64,000 nt of DNA, from the NCBI GenBank assembly GCA_016794125.1, contig JAEUKT010000002.1, positions 655,396-719,395 of the forward strand, read 5' to 3'. Positions 60,112-64,000 of this stretch are shown piece by piece; position 1 is the first letter of the stretch; the number at the start of each line of letters is the position of its first letter. Both the position numbers and the translations under genes were made by a program. The notes under the pieces were generated by a model. That model was not told where the DNA came from. It saw only the letters and a program-made list of their open reading frames with translations, and made no database searches. The DNA comes from Alphaproteobacteria bacterium (GTDB taxonomy: Bacteria; Pseudomonadota; Alphaproteobacteria; Micavibrionales; UBA2020).

Positions 60112-60915
60112 TTAGAAAGGACCGGGGCTGAAACCGGGCCCGCGGTACTGCCAGTTGGGGAACGGGCTTTGCGTGCCGTCCGGCAGAGTGCCGAAGGACG
60201 ACGACGGGCTGTAGGTGTTCGCCTGCAGGTCGATCGCGTTTTTGGTGTCGATGGATGTCTGCAGCATCGATGCCACGCCGTCATAACCGAACATTTTCGC
60301 ATAGGTCAGCGACGCCGCATCGTTGCTGCGCGGGTCGGCACCGCGGTCCAGCAGCGTATAGACCATGTAATAATCGCCGCGGAACGACGCCAGCAGCAGC
60401 GCCTCGTTGTTCTGCACATCGGCGCGCACGCCCAGATCCATCAACTGGATCGCGATTTCGGAATTGCCGCCGCGGATCGCCGCCAGCATCGCCGCGCCGT
60501 CATTGGCGGTCGGATCGACGCTGTTGCTGAGCAGGGTTTTCACCACATCCGCATGCCCGAAATAGGCGGCCTGCGACAGCGCGTCTGTTGCGATGCCGGA
60601 ACGGCCCGAAACCGCGCCGTTGTCGAAAATCGCCTGCACACGCCAGCTGTCGCCCGACGATGCTGCCGCCATCAGTTCCGATTCAATGCTGCTTTGCGAA
60701 CGCATGGACAGCGTGTGTTTCCACATCTGGTCGGACGGGGAAATGTTGATGCCCGTCTGGTTGTATGCGCCGTCGTTCAGCACGATGGCGGTATCGGTCA
60801 CCGGATCTTTCGGAATGTTGTCGAGCGTGGCCGTGCCGGCGCCAAAGCCCAGAACGGCGGCGGCGATGACAAAGGCGCGGCGGAATTTCGAGGTGGTGGG
60901 TTTACGGCCTTTCAT
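60112..60915 (-). CDS. Membrane-anchored ankyrin protein, 267 aa
   Basis: ATG at 60915 after CGGAG. A basic N-terminus and one apolar helix (about 13-30, RRAFVIAAAVLGFGAG) form a signal anchor. A periplasmic-looking region then carries four ankyrin repeats at about 75-205 (IATDALSQAAYFGHADVVKTLL, GAAMLAAIRGGNSEIAIQLM). The end is Ser/Pro/Gly-rich (YRGPGFSPGPF). It is the only ankyrin protein here with a clear membrane or export signal. Confidence 0.78.
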   Translation of the reverse strand: MKGRKPTTSKFRRAFVIAAAVLGFGAGTATLDNIPKDPVTDTAIVLNDGAYNQTGINISPSDQMWKHTLSMRSQSSIESELMAAASSGDSWRVQAIFDNGAVSGRSGIATDALSQAAYFGHADVVKTLLSNSVDPTANDGAAMLAAIRGGNSEIAIQLMDLGVRADVQNNEALLLASFRGDYYMVYTLLDRGADPRSNDAASLTYAKMFGYDGVASMLQTSIDTKNAIDLQANTYSPSSSFGTLPDGTQSPFPNWQYRGPGFSPGPF

Positions 60916-61089
60916 GGCGGTCACTCCGGTAAAAAGATGACGGGCAGGATTTTTTAACCTGTGCCCGTTTCTTTACGGGCGCGGACTCATGCTGTCAACC
61001 CCGCGGGGATTCGCCCGCAGGGTAAATACAGGCAGCGTTAAGATAATGCAGGTATTTGATTTCCTTAAATCTTTACAGGGCGCGTTTTA

Positions 61090-61118
61090 TTGACATAAAT
61101 ATGCCGTTCAGCTAGGAT
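61090..61118 (+). promoter_or_regulatory. Promoter of the ankyrin triplet, predicted leaderless
   Basis: Perfect TTGACA (61090-61095), 17-bp spacer, TAGGAT (61113-61118). The ATG at 61126 begins eight bases after the -10, so transcription should start at the start codon itself. Confidence 0.62.
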
Positions 61119-61125
61119 GCGGGGC

Positions 61126-61827
61126 ATGTCGATAGAAGTTTTTGATGGCAGCCCCCGCGATGTCCCGCGCCCGCAGCAGCAGGCCGCGCCCGTGCGGGCG
61201 ATGACGCAGGAAGAACAGGGCGTTCTGGACAAACTGCTGATCGAGGCTGTTGCCAACCGCGACCTGGCGCATATCGAGGCTTATGTGCAAAAGGGCGCGA
61301 ATGTGAATGTCGGCGCGGGCGAGGTCGGCCGCAATATCTTCCGCAACGGGTCGAACGATTACTATTCCGCCAGCGCGCCGCTTGTTCATTTGATGTATGC
61401 GAAGGGCCTGAAAACCGACATCGCCGATTTCCTGATCGCCGAAGGCGCGGATATCGACAGCAAGGACTCGCGCGGCAACACGATGCTGATGCTGGCGGCC
61501 AAGGCCGGCGATCTGGAGGCCGCCAGATATTTCGTGTCGAAGGGCGCGGATGTGTTTTCAAAAAATTACTATGGCGAGATCGTGCTGGATGTCGCGCGCA
61601 ACCTGCATCCCGGCCATCACCAGAGGCGCCAGCAGGTGCTGGACGTGCTGGTGGGCGCGCTGCCCGACATGCTGCGCCCCGACATGGCCGGCGGCAAGCC
61701 CGTGACCGAAGATGTCATCGCGGCCGCCAATGAAAACAAGCCGGAAAAGCCGCGCGTCGCGCCGCGCACCGCCAGCTTCGGCAAAACCGCCGCGCCGAAA
61801 AAACCCGGCAACAAGCTGAACCTGTAG
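61126..61827 (+). CDS. Ankyrin-repeat protein with ASF-type tail, 233 aa
   Basis: First of three ankyrin genes in a row. Repeats cover about residues 33-160 (IEAVANRDLAHIEAYVQKG, RGNTMLMLAAKAGDLEAARYFVSKG). The N-terminus is Pro/Gln-rich, and the tail ends VAPRTASFGKTAAPKKPGNKLNL. The next gene starts 9 bp after its stop. I start at ATG 61126 because the promoter predicts a transcript beginning there; the in-frame ATG at 61117 lies inside the -10 element. Confidence 0.82.
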   Translation: MSIEVFDGSPRDVPRPQQQAAPVRAMTQEEQGVLDKLLIEAVANRDLAHIEAYVQKGANVNVGAGEVGRNIFRNGSNDYYSASAPLVHLMYAKGLKTDIADFLIAEGADIDSKDSRGNTMLMLAAKAGDLEAARYFVSKGADVFSKNYYGEIVLDVARNLHPGHHQRRQQVLDVLVGALPDMLRPDMAGGKPVTEDVIAAANENKPEKPRVAPRTASFGKTAAPKKPGNKLNL

Positions 61828-61836
61828 GGGCGCATC

Positions 61837-62325
61837 ATGGCAGAACCGGACAGCACGAACCCCGAACAGCGCCGCATCGTGAACGAAAACCTGCTGCAGG
61901 CGGTCGATAAATATGATTCCGACATCATGAATCTGTGCCTGCAAAAGGGCGCCGACATCAACACGCGCAACGCGGACGGACGCACGCCGCTGATGATCGC
62001 GGTGTGGAAAGACAACGCTTCGCTGGTGCGGTTTATCCTCTCCAAGCAGCCGGATTTGTTCCTCAAGGATAACAGCGGTGAAACGGCCTATGACCTGATC
62101 AAAAGGGTCAATAACGCGGAAACGCGCCGCACGATCACCGTCATCATGCTGCAGGCGCTGCCGAATGCGCCGCCGATGGCGAACCCCACGGTTGATGACG
62201 TGATCGCTCTCGCCGAGGCGCAGGCCGCCAGATCACCTGCCGCGAAGGAACACATATCCGCCCCAAAAACGGCCAGCTTCGGCAACAAGCCGCCGCCCAA
62301 GCCCAAAACCGGTTTTTCGATTTAA
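61837..62325 (+). CDS. Short ankyrin-repeat protein with ASF-type tail, 162 aa
   Basis: Middle gene of the triplet. Two to three ankyrin repeats at about 15-100 (LLQAVDKYDSDIMNLCLQKG, GRTPLMIAVWKDNASLVRFI), a helical linker, and a tail SAPKTASFGNKPPPKPKTGFSI, nearly matching the 61126 and 47650 proteins. It is soluble. Starts 9 bp after the upstream gene, and its partner follows after 11 bp. Confidence 0.82.
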   Translation: MAEPDSTNPEQRRIVNENLLQAVDKYDSDIMNLCLQKGADINTRNADGRTPLMIAVWKDNASLVRFILSKQPDLFLKDNSGETAYDLIKRVNNAETRRTITVIMLQALPNAPPMANPTVDDVIALAEAQAARSPAAKEHISAPKTASFGNKPPPKPKTGFSI

Positions 62326-62336
62326 GGTAGCCAGCC

Positions 62337-63359
62337 ATGTTCGGTTTCAACAGCGCCGCCAAACGCCAGGAAAAAAGCAATGCCGCCCTGTTCGACGCGA
62401 TTGCGCGCGGCAGCGTGACCGCGGTTTCCGCCGCGCTGGATGCCGGCGCCGATATCGATGCCACCGATCGCTGGGGCCGCGGCGTGATCGCCAATGCGGT
62501 AGAGGGTAACCGTCCGTACATGATTCAGGAACTGGTCTATCGGGGCGCGCAAATCGAGGCGCGCGACACCCATGGGCGCACCCCGCTGCATGCCGCCGCG
62601 CAAAGCGGGGCAGTCGATGCGATTGCGCCGCTGCTGGGCGCGGGCGCGAAAATCGACACCGCCGATTCAACGGGCGATACGCCATTGCTGCTGGCGGCCT
62701 ATAGCAAAAGTTTCGAGACGGTGAAACGGCTGATCGATGCCAAGGCCAACACCGCGCGCCGCAACAAATACAGCAAGACCGCGCTGATGTTCGCGGCCGA
62801 ACAGGGCGCGACCGATATCGTGGAACTGCTGCTGGCGCAAAACGACGGCGTGCTGAACGCGCGCAACAGCGACAACAAAACCGCGCTGGCGCTGGCAGTC
62901 GAACAGGGGCATGTCGATATCGTCCGCCTGCTGCTGAAGGCGGGCGCGCTGGTCGATACCGTCGATAACGACGGCAACACGCCCTTTACCCGCGCCGCCT
63001 ATGAAGGTTTCACCGATATCATGAAATCGCTCTATGCCGCCGGTGCGCGTCTGGAAAGCCGCGATACAGACGGCGACACCGCGCTGACATCGGCCGTCAA
63101 GGGCGAACACCATGACACGGTGCGTCAGCTGCTCGACTGGGGTGCCGATATGAACGTGCGCAACAACGACGAAGAAGCCCCCCTCGACATCGCCGAGGAA
63201 CAGGACAACGGCATCGAAGACCTGCTGCGCGAAGAAAAGAAACGCCGCGACAAGGGCGGCAGCATCCGCGAACCTCGCCCTGCTGCAAAAGAAGCCGCAA
63301 CTCCAGCCGCCAGCGACCCCGAACCACCCGCACCCAAAAAGCGGGATTTCAGCTTGTGA
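62337..63359 (+). CDS. Ankyrin-repeat protein, 340 aa
   Basis: Last gene of the triplet. About nine near-consensus 33-residue ankyrin repeats fill residues 12-300 (GRTPLHAAAQSGAVDAIAPL, GDTPLLLAAYSKSFETVKRL, NKTALALAVEQGHVDIVRLL, GNTPFTRAAYEGFTDIMKSL). A charged helix of Lys/Arg/Glu follows (EEKKRRDKGG), then a Pro/Ala tail ending PPAPKKRDFSL. The N-terminus FGFNSAAKRQEKS is short. It is the best-preserved ankyrin array in the window and a likely protein-binding scaffold. Confidence 0.88.
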   Translation: MFGFNSAAKRQEKSNAALFDAIARGSVTAVSAALDAGADIDATDRWGRGVIANAVEGNRPYMIQELVYRGAQIEARDTHGRTPLHAAAQSGAVDAIAPLLGAGAKIDTADSTGDTPLLLAAYSKSFETVKRLIDAKANTARRNKYSKTALMFAAEQGATDIVELLLAQNDGVLNARNSDNKTALALAVEQGHVDIVRLLLKAGALVDTVDNDGNTPFTRAAYEGFTDIMKSLYAAGARLESRDTDGDTALTSAVKGEHHDTVRQLLDWGADMNVRNNDEEAPLDIAEEQDNGIEDLLREEKKRRDKGGSIREPRPAAKEAATPAASDPEPPAPKKRDFSL

Positions 63360-63441
63360 GTTGTTCTGGCAATTCAACGGTTATAAATAATTGAATTCAC
63401 TAAACACTGCTAATGATTATGTGATATGGCGCGGGGAGTGC

Positions 63442-63447
63442 TATAAT
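63442..63447 (+). promoter_or_regulatory. Possible -10 element upstream of the DsbG-like gene
   Basis: A perfect TATAAT at 63442-63447 in the 217-bp gap before 63577; the -35 is weak. An imperfect stem (GCCCTGCGTC/GACGCAAGGGC, 63526-63547) followed by TTTT lies in the leader and could attenuate transcription. Confidence 0.4.
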
Positions 63448-63576
63448 AAGGTATCGCGCAATTGTTCGTCTTGGAATGTGCAAAAGTTGTGCAAATGGGC
63501 GATTTGGACTAGTTTAGTCGGAAAGCCCTGCGTCTGACGCAAGGGCATTTTCAGTTTTCAGGGATCTGGACTAGGT

Positions 63577-64000
63577 ATGAAAAAGTTTGTGGTCATGCTG
63601 GCGGTTGCGATCGCCATGTTCTGGTCGGGCGCCGCGATGGCGCAGAAAAAACCGCAGACGGCCGAGCTGATCCAGTTTGAAAAACTGGGCGGCAAGATCC
63701 TTTATATCGGCAAATCATACGACATGGACGGCTGGCTGCTGGTTGGCCGCGACGGCGAAGTGCGTTCCATGATCTATACCAGCCCGATGGGCGCGATGCT
63801 GAAGGGCCGCCTGTTCAGCGGCGGCGGCAAGGACATCACGAAAACCCAGCTGCAGATTTACAAGGCGCGCTCCGCCGGTTCGCAACAGGCTGTCCCGATC
63901 GAACCCAACGCCGATAAAGATGCCATTCCCAAGGCCGAACAGTTCTATGCCGCCGTTGAAAAAGCCAACTGGGTGCGCGTCGGCAAGCCGGATGCGCCAT
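63577..64000 (+). CDS. DsbG/DsbC-like exported protein, 5' part only
   Basis: The gene leaves the window after 141 codons. A Sec signal peptide (KKFVVMLAVAIAMFWSGAAMAQ, cut about residue 22) is followed by a segment resembling the N-terminal dimerisation domain of DsbG/DsbC disulphide isomerases (KSYDMDGWLLVGRDGEV; GRLFSGGGKDITKTQLQIY). The thioredoxin CxxC part would lie beyond the edge, so the call is provisional. Such proteins assist disulphide formation in the periplasm and sometimes accompany secretion clusters. AGG precedes the ATG closely. Confidence 0.55.
   Translation, partial: MKKFVVMLAVAIAMFWSGAAMAQKKPQTAELIQFEKLGGKILYIGKSYDMDGWLLVGRDGEVRSMIYTSPMGAMLKGRLFSGGGKDITKTQLQIYKARSAGSQQAVPIEPNADKDAIPKAEQFYAAVEKANWVRVGKPDAP

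Noticed and set aside
1..64000. CRISPR arrays, insertion sequences, tRNA or rRNA genes
   Set aside because: No spaced direct repeats, transposase frames, cloverleaf or rRNA segments were recognised on reading; a tRNA search program was not available.

Overview
The window is GC-rich DNA from an alphaproteobacterium. The evidence is a recognisable alphaproteobacterial housekeeping block (hemY, hemD-mitofilin and hemC on the minus strand beside tsaD, gpsA and an EVE-domain gene on the plus strand), a HemY with the C-terminal zinc ribbon common in that class, and several intergenic matches to the CtrA consensus TTAA-N7-TTAA. A Micavibrio- or Rhodospirillales-like lineage fits, but genus or family cannot be settled from this sequence alone.

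Layout. (1) 1-288: 5' part of an exported protein gene running off the left edge. (2) 430-19214: mostly core metabolism: an amidase overlapping a divergent DapB-like reductase, a class III aminotransferase, a rhomboid protease, the haem genes, two tandem SPFH/band-7 proteins inserted between hemC and tsaD, gpsA, a dual-specificity-type phosphatase, an EVE protein, a P-loop ATPase and acetyl-CoA synthetase. (3) 19464-63359: about 44 kb of accessory genes with few recognisable products. It holds about ten clear or degenerate ankyrin proteins, three related HExxH putative metallopeptidases, a pair of paralogous polytopic HExGH membrane proteins, an M48 protease with LemA, an FHA membrane protein overlapping an HtrA-like protease, four proteins with glycine-rich hydrophobic segments, a low-GC ImmA/IrrE pair, a phage-like replication/repressor module, a double OsmC protein, two DUF3592 proteins, and a ClpA-like double AAA+ ATPase with an unfamiliar N-terminal region. 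(4) 63577-64000: the start of a DsbG-like exported protein running off the right edge.

How it may work together. Several unrelated island proteins end in a similar short tail (A-P-x-x-A-[SR]-F followed by basic residues), and many more end in Pro/Lys-rich tails. With the ankyrin proteins, putative peptidases, membrane-active-looking proteins and a dedicated AAA+ unfoldase, this suggests a co-regulated set of exported or effector-like proteins. Five CtrA-type sites, a repeated palindrome (TATGCT-N7-AGCATA) and several promoters that would give leaderless transcripts support shared control. The effector reading is inference: no secretion machinery is visible in the window. No tRNA, rRNA, CRISPR array or insertion sequence was recognised.
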